Shown: positions 1-15,000 of the stretch, piece after piece | Numbering within the stretch: the first letter of the stretch is position 1 | How the letters are laid out: the number at the start of each line of letters is the position of its first letter | Program-made: the position numbers and the translations under genes | The notes under the pieces: generated by a model | Database searches by the model: none | What the model was told of the DNA's origin: nothing | The model's input: the letters and a program-made list of their open reading frames with translations, nothing else | Assembly: GCA_010279815.1 (NCBI GenBank) | Contig: QEOQ01000226.1 | Coordinates: forward strand, 2,568,343 to 2,632,342 | Reading direction: 5' to 3' | DNA: 64,000 bases | Source of the DNA: Brachionus plicatilis | Taxonomy: Eukaryota; Rotifera; Eurotatoria; Ploima; Brachionidae

Positions 1-3000
1 CATTATCAATCAAATATTCAGCGAGAATAATCCAAACATTTTTGTACAGAATGTGATATAAATTGTTGTCGATTTTTTTCTTTTCTCCCGGTAACTTCAA
101 GTCATTGGGATCAAATTGTTTAATATTGGCCAAATTTTGTCCAGACGAATCTGTATTATTTTGACCACTTATCTTAACATTTTGACCCTTAGCAATTATT
201 TGTTTCTTTTTTATTTTATTTTTGTTCAATATAAACGAATTTGTCGAAAATCCTCCTTTTTTGGATGACGATGAAAAAGAAGCCAAACTATTTGACTTAA
301 AATTTGTGTCCTCATCTTCCAGTTGAGTTAATCTTTGCTTAAAAGAGTAGATTTCATCTCTGGACAAGCAAGTTTCCAGCGAGTCTATTTGTATTAGTTT
401 GAGAAAAATAGATGCATTCGGGGTTGCTACTTGGGCGCTAATGTCCGTGGTCGGCTTTAATATAAATGTCGCCAGGGCCTGCTGATGAAACCCAATAGCC
501 TGAATCAAATTCAACTCTTCACATAAATTTACCATTTTAAGCCTCAGATAAACATTTAGTGAAACTATTTGAGATTTATTTTCCAATATTAAAGCTGAAT
601 TGACCACAAATAACTGGAGGTAATGTACAGGAAAAATTAAATGCGACCATCCATTTTCTCTGAGCATTTGGGTCAGTTTGTCCAGATAGTAAAATAACAA
701 AAATGGCTCACTGATTGAATTTTTGTTAATTCCAGTCTTTTTCATCAAATCATGGTTCCAACAATTCATGAGCTCTTCATTGAGCTCAAATTGACTCCAT
801 TGTTCTTGACTCTGCGGAATCAAATTCACATTTGGTTCATTCTTTTTTTTTGATCTAGTCTCTGCTGGTTTTTTGACTTCGGCGGCCTTTTTCTTGTCAC
901 CTTGGACCGCTTCTGTTTGGCCAAGTTTTTGAATCTCTTTACTAGCATTCTGAGCGTTCTCAACAGCTAAACAAATTAATTTGTACACAGAATAAAATGA
1001 TTTTAATAGATGTCCAGTGTATTCATCATGACTCTGTCCGACCATTTTTGCCAAAATAACATTTGCTCTAATAAAGCATTCTAGTTGCTTTATGTCCTGA
1101 AAATCGGTCCAATTTAACGAGTTGCTCCATTCTGTTGAATTGGACTCGAACAAAGCCTCTCTAATGTTGGCATTTAATAAATTTTCATACTCTTGCTCCG
1201 AGTTGGTGTCCATTTTTTTATGAAAACTTCTAATTTCAACGTTGTCATGAATTGTTGGTAAAATGGACATGGTTGAATTCGTTGCTTTGGTTGTAATCCT
1301 TCCTTTGCTATTAGGCTTGCTGAGACGACTGGATACGGCTGCTGAAGTAGACCGAGACTTGTCTGATTTAATTTTAAACATTAACAAATCCACAGACCAT
1401 TCTGCCAAATCGATGCAATTTTCTAAATTGTACTCATTCGAAAACATGAATTGAGCAAGTTCCAAACTATACTCAAACTTAAGCCATATGCTTTCATCGG
1501 ACTATAATAATTAAAAAAATTAATTTTTTTGAAGTAGAAGATGAAAAAGATTTTTGTTGCTGCCAAAGCCTAGAATTGTACTAAAGAAGATTCGAAATTA
1601 TTCGCTATTTAATGAATATAGTAGTGGGTTTCAAAAACAAAAGGACAGAAAAAAAATGATAAATACTCAAATAAAGTTATTTGAGTATTTATCATTTTTT
1701 TTCTGTTTTTATTCTTCTTAATTTTATCAAACTCGAAATGGGGTTTAAGTAATAAAACTTTATCAACAGTATATAAATCACTTATAGGTTCAATAGTAGA
1801 CTATTTTTTTCCTATTTTAAATACCCTATCTGAAAACTTGGTTCGTAAGCTCCAAGTTATTCAAAATTCTGCAATAAGAAGTATTCTAAAATTAAAATTC
1901 GATATCCCCTCAGAAATCCTCCACCATGAAGGTTGGTCACAACTATCTCTCAATAAAATTGATCACAGACTAGATGAACTAGCTGAGCGCTATGTCAGGA
2001 ATGCTTTAGAAAATAGTGTAGATATGGTAGTACAATTAGTAAAAGAGTACAATTTAGGTTTTCAATCTCGTTGTATCAATTTTCCGACTCCTCTCTGCAA
2101 TTGTAGAGGAATTATTGAGGATTTTTTGCAGGTCTAACATAAATCTTTTCCTCATGATCTTTCTTTCCCTCTAACCAAAGACAAAAAATTTAATTTCTCT
2201 CTTATTTAAATATAATTATGATTTTTGTTTATATATTTTAATTTATTTTTCTCTGAAGGAGCATGTGCTCGATCAGAATTTTTTTACAAATAAAAAAAAA
2301 AAAAAAAAAAAATTCTGGAGCTTTAAAAATTAGCTCACCTTTAAAAATTAGAAAACCGGGGAAAAAAGTTTAGGCATATTTTTTCATTAAAAAAAATGTT
2401 ACCATTTAAACGAAGAATTTCTTTTTTTGAAACATTAGTGCCATCATTTTTTATTTTTATTACAGTACTGCTCCGTCATGATGATTTTACGTGAATTTAC
2501 GCAAATTAACGATAATTTCTGTAATTTTACGTAAATTTACCCATTTTACTGTGAATTCTAAAATGGCTAATCAGAAACTATAACTAATGTCTCATCAACG
2601 AAAATGTATTCTTTGAAACTACAGTGTCTTTAATGATAAAACCAAATCAAACGCTAAAGTTTTTGAAAGTTTGTCAGCTTAGGACTTTTTCTTAAACGTC
2701 TCAGTCGCGATAATTGATTTTCAAAAAAGCTTGGGTTACCAGAAATGCCAATCTTATATAGGAAATTTAAAAAAAAGTTTTATTAAATACTATTCCTCAT
2801 TAAAATTTAATTATTCTAAAAAAGGTAATCAAAATAGAAATTGAAAAATATGGAGATTGGTCTGATCACAAAAAAAATTAAACGAAACTAGAATAAAATA
2901 AATTTCATGAATTTGCATTTGCTTACGTTTTTTTTACTTTTTTATACAATATTTTACGAAAATTTACTCATTTGAATTTCATGTTTTGCATAAATTTACG

Positions 3001-6000
3001 TAAAATTACGTTTTTTTACATTTTGATAAAAAAAACTAAAAAAAGTTTATTTTTTAAAAAATTGCAAGAAAAATTTGAAAAAAAGCAGTTTTTTTGGTCT
3101 TTTTAGAATTTGCAGGAAAATGGGTAAATTTACGTAAAATTACGGAAATAAATTAATTGCATCATTAAACGTTAATTTACATAACTAGCTTTACGTAAAA
3201 ATGCGTATAATTTCTTTTTTTACGTAAATATACGTCAATTATCGTTAATTTGCGTAAATTCACGTAAAATCATCATGACGGAGCAGTACTGTAAATAATT
3301 AACAATTTTACAAAATACAACTCAGGCCTTAATTGTATTATTAATTGTGTAGTTTAATTGTTTATGAAACATCAAGATAAATAACTTAATAAGTTATTGA
3401 ATTTGAGGATCGCAGATCAAAGTAACAAATGGACTTAATAATAGTTACTTTTGCTTTTTTTTAGCCAAATTTTTATTTTCCTTTGATTAAAATTAAGTTT
3501 TGAGTGGATTTATCTATATTATAAATTAAATAAAATCTAAATGGTATGGTACTTCTAATGTTAATGCAGATTTTTAAATTAATTTTTGACTTTTGACCTT
3601 ATAAAGACTGAGAAAAGTACACAACGTGACACCAAAGGATACAAGCTTAAAAAAAAGAAAATAGATGAAAAATAAAATTATTTTTTTGTGTCTCAAAACT
3701 AATCCACTTACACTAAGCGTTTCAATAGCTCGTTGGTACGATTTGATTGTGTCGGAATTTTTGATAGAAGAAAGGGCAACTTTTCGATACATTTGAGCCA
3801 AATTTTTCTCACTCTCTTCTCTAAACTTTTGCAGGTCCATTTGCACATCCATTCCCAATTTTGACTTTGTAATTACCTTGAAACGATAAATCAAAAGTCT
3901 GTGCTTGGTTCGAGGCAAATCATTCAAGGCCATTTCCATCTGCTCCAGAGCTTCCTCGTACTGATTTTTGTCCAAAGTAATTTGAAACAAACAAGCATAC
4001 AAAACACATCTAAGAGTCAAATCATCAAAAGCATCATCTAAATCACTTGAATTTTCACCAGAGCTTCCAACTTCTTGTCCACTGTCCGCTTTAGGCTCCT
4101 CTTTTGCTACTTTAACACTTTCCTTGGAACTTTTATTACTCTTGGCACTCTTTGCCGACTTGGCATGAGTCTCTTCTTTTTTTACTTCAATTTTAACAGT
4201 TTCCACATTGTTAGCACTCTCTTTGGGCTTGAATTTATACACATTGGTCCAGCTTGACAGCATTTCAGTTAAATTTTCATAAAGGGTAGCTCTCTCCTGA
4301 GGCTGAGCCAAGTATGGCAGACACAAATTCCAGTAGTGTCGAGCTGCATGGACCACATAGTCATAGTTCTCGGCATTCGAGGCATAAAGAGCAGCATCGG
4401 CAAAGCCATTCAAAGCACTACGCCTTAAAGCAACTCTTATGTCTTTGGATGCATTTGAGGCATTCGAGTTCTGAGACTGATCCAAATTTTGCTTGGAGCT
4501 GGACGCGATTGGCGAAGTGTTTGGATTGTTGAGGATAAATTCCAAATGCTCTCCGAGTGCCAGACAAGCCTCGCTGAGCAAAAACTGGGATTTGAGATAG
4601 ATTTTTTTGCTCTCACTCTTTTTTTTTTCAAAATAGCTAACCGACTCAAGAGCTCTTGAATAGCAATATCTTAAATTGTCAGTTTGGTTTGCTCTATTTG
4701 CCAAGACGCACAAATTTGACCAAAGCTCGAGTTCCACTAGTTTGTCAGGCCACGGCTGAGCAGAGTCAACATAGCCAATTAATTCTTTGACTCCAGGAGG
4801 CTCCTTTATTTCGTAAGAGTTCTGGCCTGACACTTTAAGATTTCGATTTAGGATCTCTACCCCCACCATGCATTTTGTGTACTTGTCCTGAATTCTTTCA
4901 TTGACTTTGTTCAAGCCAAAATTTTTAATTGCTGATTGAGTGAATTGTTTGGCCAGCACCCAATTTTTGATCAATGGTGATCTTGCATTCAATCCGACCA
5001 CATCTTTGAGATCATCTCCATTAGTGACCAACATGGCGTATTCACAGACTTCAAGGGCTTTTTTGAATTCGCCTCCAGCTTCTGGTGGAATGACAATTGG
5101 TTTTGTCGCAGCATTTATTGCTTGTTTTTTCTTATCTGTGTTGATGTCTGAAACAATTGGAATTTGTAGCGGTTTAACATGATCGGGAGGAAGCCAATTT
5201 TGCATTAGTCCTGTTGACAAAGCCACACAAATGGATACCAAAAGTTCAGCCTCACTAAAGCAGGAGAAGTTGTTTAATTTAGAGATAAATTATTCCCCAC
5301 AATTAAAAAACTGTTCCCCACAAACTAAAAACTTTTCACTACATACCAAAAATTTTTTAACACAAATCACTACAAAACACAATTTTTTGTGCCGAATTCA
5401 AAAAAAAAATATTTTTTTCACATTTAACCAAATAACTGGTTTTTCAAATAATTTTTTTTGGTGACAAAAAAAATTTAATAAATATGTTAAATAATTTTTT
5501 CAAATAGTGTTTATAAAATTAAATATAAAAAAAATTAAATATTAAATTAACAAAGGGTCTCCATTTTCAACACAAAAAAATAACCATTCAACACAATTTC
5601 AAAACGCTAAGCACAAAATGATTTCTTCTCAACACAAAAATTAAAATTTGAAAAAATACTTTTAGCACAAAAATTATAAATAAAATAAATGCATTCAACA
5701 CAAAAGTTAATGGCTTATTGGGAAAATTAAAAAAAAATTTATTCAAGAACAGTTATAAAGTTGAGCTTAACAGTAAGAAATGTTCTTGCATTTATTGGCA
5801 TTAAAAGAACTGTTTAAAAAAAGGACCAATTTGTCAATAAACCTAAAAGAGGTAGAGCAAAAAATGCGGAAAAATGGTTTTCTGAGACTAATTTTTTTTA
5901 ATTTCTTTTCTCTAAGCTTCGAAATTTACTTTATTTACCTAACTTCCACTTATAAATATTTTTAAAAATGAAAAATTGTAAATAAAATTTACAATTTTAT

Positions 6001-9000
6001 TTACAATTTTTTGTGTAAAATGTTTTTTTTTAAATATAATTTTTTGTGCTGAGAAGAAATCGAATTGTGATGAAATAATATTCCCATTAACAAAATAATC
6101 AAATTGAAATCTATTTTAAGGAAAACAAATTTCTAGCTAATTTTTGACGACCTTTTTTAGGTTTATTAAACAAATTCGTTGGATTCTCACAAAATATTAG
6201 CCCTGCATCATTCAATGAATTGGCATTGTTTTTTCTTTTTGGTTTTATTTTTATTTTTTTAGATTTTTAATCTCCGAAAATTGGGAAATTTTTTTTAATT
6301 ACGTAAAATCATAGGCATTTTATTATCTAAAATATTTACTAGCAGTTTTTTATTAGATATTAAAAAAAATTTGCTTAGAAGTTATTTTATTTGTGAAGAG
6401 CAGTTTTTGTTTTAGTCAAGTTATTTTTGTGCTGAAAATTTTTTCTTTGTGGGGAAAAGTTTTGATTTCTGAGTGACAGTTTTTAGTTGGTGGGGACTAG
6501 GTAGACCCTTTAATTTATTGCTGTTGAGAACAAGCAAAAACTTACGTGTCATGACCAACTTTTTTTATGGCATCGAAAATTTCTGTCAAAATCGACACAA
6601 TGTGATTGTTTTGTCTCTTTTCTATTAAGTGGTGGAAATAGTTCCATAAATAGGCACTTCCTTGACATACAAGCCAGCTTTCTCTTAATTCAATGCCTAT
6701 TTTGATACCTTGGAGAAAATTGTCAACTGCTTCTTTGCACAAGCGATTTAACCACTCGCAATATTCTTTCCACTCTTGGTCATTTGCAAAATCTCTTTTT
6801 TTTATATTCGATTTTGTACTATCCATTTCGGACTCGCTTTGGTCTGCTAATTTGGCAAATTTGTGAGTTGTAGAGTCGTCTGCCACTGGTGGTCTAGGTT
6901 TTTCAAATAGCTCGATACCTTCGCCACGCAGGTATTGAATCAAAGACTAAAAATACAAAATTAAAACCATTTAAATTTTCAAAAAAAATTCATGATAACT
7001 TTAGCCACTCATATTTTATTTGAAGTTGAAGATCAATTCAAAGAGTTTATCTTTAGATATTAAAATTAATCTTTAAATTTATTTAAATGATTTTAATGTA
7101 ATATGATTTACATGATATGTAAAAAAATTATTAAAAAAATTAAATAATTAAAAAAATTCTTCTCTAAATTCATTGATAAAATCGATTTTAAGATTTAACT
7201 TTTTATAAATTGATTTTTTGTAGAGTTTATTTTGAAATTTTTTATTTCAAAAGTATTTGTATTTAGCACACCAAATTAAAACAAAACATTGAAAATGAAT
7301 TTCAAATTCCAAATAAGTAATAAAATAAAAAGATCGATCTTTTCTTCAGATATTTTTGGATATTTTTTTTTTATTTTTTAAATCTACATAGCATGTAAAG
7401 CATTTTACATTAAAAATTTTTCAATTAATTCAAACATTAATTTTGATATCAAATGAAAAAACTCTTTGAATTGAAATGATATTTTGAATTGATCATAAAC
7501 TTCAAGATGCCTCAAAAGTTTGAAAATTTTTTTTTATCTATTAAGTTTCCAAATGCTAAATAGCTCAAAACTATTTTGGTACATTATTGGTATGCCTCCT
7601 TCCGCTACTCGTTCTTTAAGGATGATCCTAAAATAATTATCTATATATCAAAGTTTTTCTCCTCTACAAATTGATATATAAATCATTGGAAATTTATTAA
7701 AAACTAAACTACATGTGTTTATTTATACCTACAAATAAACTTAATGACCATAACAAGTCATTCTTCTAAGTAAGTTCAACTAAATTTAAAATAAAGTAGA
7801 TAACTCTTTCGAGCTGAATTCTAATTTCAAAATATTTAATATGGATAACTTAAACAAAATAATTGCTGATTGTAGCCTATCATTGACATGTGGTATTGAT
7901 AAGATTTCAAATGCATTGTTAAAATGAGCTATCTCTTTTAGAAATATTCTATTAGAATTTTATAATCAAATTATGATTCTAAATTCTATCCCAAAAAATT
8001 TAAATACCTCTAAAATTAAACCTTTCTTAAAAGATGTAAAAAAAGAATTCTAATGGTATTAACAACATAAGAACCATTTCAATTCCCAATTTTTTAGCTC
8101 AAATATTAGAGAAACTTATTCTTGAAAATTCATCTCACTTATATAAATTAAGTAAAAATTAAATTGGATTCAGGAAAAAAACTTCATGCAACCATGCCAT
8201 TTTTGTAGTAAGAGAAACTATCTTCAATTATGTAAAAAATGGCTCTGGGTGTAAAATAGCCTCTCTTGATGCTTAAAAAGCATTTGATAAAGTTTGGAGG
8301 GATGGCCTCTTTTTTAAACTTTTAGATAAACTAGACATATATATTTGGACTATCTTTAAAAAATATAATGATTCCTCAATAGCTTTAATTGAATCTCAGG
8401 GTGAAAACTATAAAGATATACTAACAGTAGAATGCGGTGTTAAACAGGGTGGAATTTTATCCTCATTTTTATTTAACATTTATATAAATGAACTCATTAA
8501 GAATGCTTACAAAAGAATATTGGAGCCTTATATGACAATATTAATGTTTGTTAGTATTGTATGTGTATGCAGATTCTTTTAATTAGTCCATCAGAAAGGC
8601 AACTTAAAGAGCTTCTTAATATATGTTCTTAATATGGAAAACACCTCTTTAAAAATGATTTTCTCCTTGGATTTGAACACCTAACTAAGGCAAATCAAAT
8701 TGAATATTTAGATGTTATCCTAGACTCAAGTTTAAACTTTGATTCAATCACTTCTAAAAATTAAAAAAAGCACAAAAATAATTTTTGTAAATTAAAAAGC
8801 TTTGAGCAAGACATCAATTCATTAGAATCATATTTTGGAAAAAAAAATAGAAGAACTTACGCTAAAAAAAAATTCTTAAAGAGAAAAACTTAATGGTACT
8901 TTATACTCCACTCTGCTCCGCTGGCCCAATAAAACAGTGTTTATATAACTAATACTTAACTTTTATAGGAAAATCTTAATTAATCTCATTGATCCATAAC

Positions 9001-12000
9001 TTAACTATACTTTTTAAAAAAATAATTTTTATCTAAAAAAAAATTTTTTAATGTTTTATCATTTCTTTTATTGTAATTTTTATGATTGACCACTTTATAC
9101 TTTTACTTCTCCTAATAGAGGTTATTTTAATTCAATTAATAAAATAATTTAAAAACTGTATACAAAGAATTTAATTTTACGTTAAATTACGTAAAAGTCA
9201 TGTGTCATAGAACGGGTCCAACGGGTAGAACGGGTTATTTTTTTATTTAATCAATTGTTATTAAAATTAATTGTAACTTTTATTAAAAAATTATAAAAAC
9301 TAAATTAATTAAACAAAAAATATCAAATATTACAATTAAAAATTGAATTTTTCTCAATTATTATGAAATCATTTGAAATTCTCGAAAACTATACATCCTG
9401 GAGAAAAACTAGGCACATTTTTAGAAAGCTCGTTAAATTCTCTTCAAGAAAAATGGGGGTCAGTCGTAAAAAATTGGGGGGTCAGTAGGGGGTCAGGTTT
9501 TTAAAAATATAAAAATATTCGATTTTCACAAAAAATAAAAATTTTGGAGAAAAATTAGTTTAATTTTCAAAAAAAAGAGAAAAATTAAAACTAAATGATA
9601 TATTAAAACTTTTAAAAATATTTTTGTTTTGCAAAATAAATGGGGGTCAGAAAATTTTAAAAAATTGGGGGTCAGTATTTTAGTAGGACCCCATAGAACT
9701 CCTTTAATTAAAAATAACAATTACCTCTGCAAATATAAAATGTGCTTCAGCCAAGTTTCTCATTAGATCAGTGTCAAAAAGACTGTTGAATTTTGCCGAA
9801 CTCTTCAGGAATCTTGATACAAATTGTTCGCCATCATAAAGCAAACAAAAGCGGCAGCTCACCCGGCATATGTCCCAAATTTGCTGTTTGCGCGCGATCC
9901 GGCACAAATCGTACCAGAGCTTAAGTCTTTCTTTGTAATCCATCTTAATGATCTGCTCAATTTCTGGACTTTCACTTGACGACTCAGGGTTATTGCGCAA
10001 ATAGTTGCGCACAAACTCGTCCATTCTGTCTTGCAAATGCTCTTCACTTTTCCTCACACAATTTTCATAGTTTAGCATTTTTTTGTGCAAAATAGCCACA
10101 TGGTCTTCGTTTAGCTTTCCAAAAGCTTTGAATGTTTCGCTTTCGAGGACATGGGTGAACTCGGAAGCTAACAGGTCGCCTGCGCGCAACAGCAAGGACC
10201 TGGTATTGATTTCCTTAGGTGTCTCATTTCTTTTGGCATTCAACGACTCCAAAAGCTCTCCAATGGCAGGCTTTAGCACTTTTTGCTTCGATTTTCCTCC
10301 GATTACACACTGTTCCAGAATCATGGCCACTTGGTCTTCGATTCTTTCCGGGGGAAAATACAACTCGGCCCTGAGCCTAAGCCGCTTTAGTCCATGCTCA
10401 AGTTGTTCCTTGTAAATGTTTTCATCATCGAAATTCAGTGCTTTTAGAAAATGCTGCTCAGCGGTCTGTAGCTGCTCGATTTCTTCGTCGCATTTCGCCA
10501 GCTCCAAGTGGACTTGGCACCTCAACAGCCATTCCATGCTTTCGATTGCTTCCAGACACTCGGCAACAAACTGAAGAGGTCTGCGGACGTTTACGCGCAA
10601 ACCGGGCTGTAAAAGTGGCAGACAAAAATTCCACTGCTTCAAACATCCCAGTTGAATTAGGCGAAAATTTTGGGTCCTAAAAATGTTGCGCAGAGTTTCG
10701 TGGCATTTGTTTATGCACTCGATTCTGAGACGTATCGTGTTCTTGCTAAACTTTTCCTGTTTGTGCTTCAGTTGTTTGATTGTTTGCTCACATTCAATCA
10801 ATTCGATTTCAAAGAGGATTTCTTCGGTCAAGTTCTCGTTCTCTTTTAGGTAGCCCACTATTCGTGAGCATAGATTTACGTCCTCGTAGATCAAGCAAAG
10901 ATGGGCCAAATTAAGGAGCAGACGCTGGCGTCTTTGCACATTTTGAGAGTCGTCTTTGATTTCGACGCTTTCCGCAGCCATAAACTGACTCTTTCGTCTG
11001 GCCTCAAGGATACCTTTTTTTTGTGGCAAAAGAATGCGGTACAAGTCACTCAATTCCTTTTGGATCTCGTCCTCGCTGCTCGAATCATCAGATCTTGCAC
11101 TTTTTCTAGTCCTACTTAACAGAATAAATATGATTACTTTTATTCTTTATTAAATTAATAAAGAGGTATATCAAGATTTTTCAGTATTTTTTATAATTTT
11201 CTATCGAAGGATTAAGAATGGGACAACTGTTTTAGCCTTGTTTAATGATAGACTGATCACAGTCAAAGCTCCTACCGTTTTGGTGTTCAAAATTTTTTAA
11301 ATAAATGATCACAAATTTTAAATTTTTCTAATTTAATATTAATTTTTAAAATTAAAATTTTGAAAAATTTTCGCACTACAGCGACTCTGGTTAATTCAAT
11401 TTTTAGATGAGTTGGTCATAAGTCAAACTTTACCTTTATAATTCAAGATTTAGTTTTCATTATAGACCAGAATTTATTATATTATTTAGAAAAAATATTT
11501 AAGAGCCAAGAGTACAGAATGTGAAGCAGATATTTTTATTGTGTTAATAAATGTATTTAAAATTATTTTTCTTAAATGAAATAATTATCGATTTAGCTCT
11601 AATTAATAATAATCTATTAATATTCTTATTAATTTTATTAAATTTTCTTTTATTTGAAATAAATTTATTAATAAAATTATTGTATGATGAATTATTTATT
11701 TCTCTAATATTTTTATTCTATTTGTATTATATCGGTGGTAGTTTTTATTAAATTTGCGGATAAATATTAGTAATAGTCTTTGTACATCATTTTAGATTTT
11801 CTTTTATTTTCTTATTTAAAAATTGTACAGTCTTTTGAAACAAGAAAAATAAATCTACGAGGTTTCGCTGTCAGTTGATAATAAAATTGTATGCATGACA
11901 TAAAGTTATTAAGAAAAAGTATTTTGATCAAAGATTTAAAAAAGTGAATTGACATTCTACGAAATGGGAAAAAAATACATCAAAGATTATATTGTATAAT

Positions 12001-15000
12001 ATAAGAAATATCTATAAATTTTCAAAAATGGTATAGTTATGTCCCCTAGTATCTGTCTTAATTCTCAATGCAATAAACTTGATTAAGGAATGGAGACTTG
12101 ACTTATCTGCATTTAAGACTCGGTTTTCTCTCTTTTTAAAAAATCATCTAATTTTTTGATTTTATTTAAACAATTTTTTTTTTTAAAACATTCTCAATGA
12201 AATGATTTAACTTAATTAAATATAAATTTTCTATATCACATTTTTGTTTTAAAACTGATGAAAAAAACCCGAAAAAGGTGTAATTTTTATAAATCGACGT
12301 TTCTTAAGCATTTGACAGATTCTGGCATGATGGTATAATTTTTAAGCTAATTATAACTTATCTGCCTTCTTATCTTATTTACTGGATTAGATCATTTCTT
12401 TATTCAAGAACTTTTAGAGTAAAAGTAAATGGTAAATGGATATTTGAGTGACCAATATTCTAATAAAGAAGTAGTTCCACAAGGGTCAGTAATTTGTTCA
12501 CTGCTTGTTACCATTTTCATAAATGACATACCAAAAAGACAAAAAGTTAACAGTCAATACTCTTTTCTTTTTAGATGCTGATTTTGCTCCTTTTTTTATT
12601 TTTAAATAAGGAAAGAAATTTCGAAAATGAGATTAATAAGTATCTAAAGGAAGTTGAGCAATGGCTTTTCAAATGGAAAATGAAAATTTCTGTTGAAAAA
12701 TCATGTTATATGATCTTTGAGAAGAAATCAAGAGTAAAAATAATCTTGATCTTGAATTATTTAGCAAAAAATGAAATTAAGAAGCCAAATTTAAATTCTT
12801 AGGAATCACTAGACTCAAAACTAAAATTTGGCCAAAAGGCAGATGAGTTAAAATAATGTTGTAACTCAAGGCTTAATATTATTACATATTTCTCAAATAA
12901 GAAATGGGATCTAAAGGACAAAAAACTAAAAAATCTTCCCAAATCCTTAACAGAATCAATTTTAGACTATATTTTCCCTTTTTTAAATTTGTTCTCAGAA
13001 ATTTATATCATTTACATCGATGAGCTTTAATTAACTTAAACAGTTTCAAAACGACTTTTTGAGTTGACTAAGAGATATGTCAGGGCAGGATTGAGTCATT
13101 CTGTTGCATTCGTTATCAAATTGGTCGAATAATATATATTTAAACAAGCTGTCACTCTTGTTTTTAAAATTTAATTTTCTACAATATTTTTTTCTTTTTA
13201 ATTTTTATTTTATTTAACTTTATTTTTCACTTTTTTTTAAAAATGGGTTGGGGATTAACATCAAAGATATTAACTTCGTATGTCGCATAATTTTTATCAG
13301 CACATATAAAATGAGGATTTAATTGACTTAATTGAGGGTAAAAATTTTATGAAAAATCTTGATATAGATGTTTGCTATTTATTAATCATTAAATCTAATA
13401 CTAGGACCAAACTATTTGGTATTCTAAATTAGATTCAGGCTTTGGTCAAAGTCACAAGTAAAAAGTCCTGGTAATATATTTTTTTAATTTTATTGATTTA
13501 TATTAACTATTTTTTAAAAGTTACTTACCTTGGACGAAAATTTTACGACTTTGACTTAAACTTGTGACTAAATTCAAGTCTATTTAAATTTATAAAAATA
13601 CTGTAAAATTCGGTGGATGCTGTATTTTTTACCGTATTTTACAGAAAAATTCAAAAGTTAAACTTATTAAGTAAAATGCTACTGAATAATAATTAACTAT
13701 AAATTGCAAATATTATGATTTGAAAAATTACTTTGAAACTTTGGTACCCGATTTGATATTTTTTATTCTTTATTTTTAAAAATTAAAAAAAATATATATG
13801 AATATATACAAGACAAAAATCAAAAGGTAAATAATAGGAAATCTATTGTATCGTTTTTTATTTTTTAAAATATTTATTCTTTTTACTCAATAAAATTTTT
13901 TAAAATTGTATGATTTTAAAAAGTAATTGTAAATTAAGTTTGATTTTTTTAATTTGAAAATAAAAAACAATACAATAGGCAATTAAGCAATTCTTTAGAG
14001 TAAAATTTTTTCCTATTATTTAAAAAACTTGTACTTATAAAACAACTTATAAATTAGATTTTGGAATGAAAAAGTTTACATATTAAGAGAAAAATTAATT
14101 TTTTTTACTAAAATGCTTCAGCCCATCAGTTTAGAAAAAAAATCACAAAATTTTCAAAACTCTACCAAAAAGAAGTATCCTTTAGATTTTTTAAATTTTA
14201 CCACAATTAAATAGTCATTAGCGGATTTTTTTGTTGTGGCCAAACATTACATCACATCATATTCGATTAAAAGCATATTCATTTGATTCCTAGGCCTAAA
14301 ATTAAATTACCACTTACTTTGAGGGCTTTTTCAAACGCTCAATACGATATATTATATCCAATTCCCATCGACCTACTGTTAAAGCTTTAAGCTCTTCATC
14401 ATCAATCAAATTTTTATTTATCTTTTAAATTGTTTTTTAAAAATTAAAGCTAAAGTTTGGGAGAGTGAAGTTGGGAGCAATTTTTGGGAACAGAACAATT
14501 TTTTTCAAATAAAACATTAATAACATTTTCAAGATTAAGATTAGTATAAAAATTTTTTTTTTTGCAATAATAAAAAAATTTTGTTTAAAATTAAAATGGA
14601 TTTAAACCATTTTAAATAAATTGCTCTTTACCAGATAAAAATTGCTTCCAACTTCACTATCCTCTGAAATTTTATTTATCCTTACAATAAATTCAAAATA
14701 TTCTTCGAATTGATCAGGAAGATGTTTTTGCACAAAGTTTAACAGATCAGATGCTAGAGAGCTTGCTTCTGAAATTTGTTCACTATCCAAATAGGCCTCA
14801 ATCAGAGTCTTTTCCAAAAAAGCACGCCATTCATGATCGGGATCATCGATCAATTGAAGAGCTTGGGTAATTATTTTTAAAGAAGGACACAACAATCGTG
14901 TAAAATTTGTTTTTATAAACGAGCGTGCATATTTCCAGAAAATTAACGATGAGTTATAAATCAAAAAATTGTATCTTTTAAAATTAAAAAATTAATAAAA

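Noticed and set aside
4075..5182. Several plus-strand open frames
   Set aside because: They are antisense shadows of CFAP46 exon 9, which is supported by homology and splice phase.
10083..11119. Plus-strand and alternate minus-strand frames
   Set aside because: They are shadows of CFAP46 exon 7.
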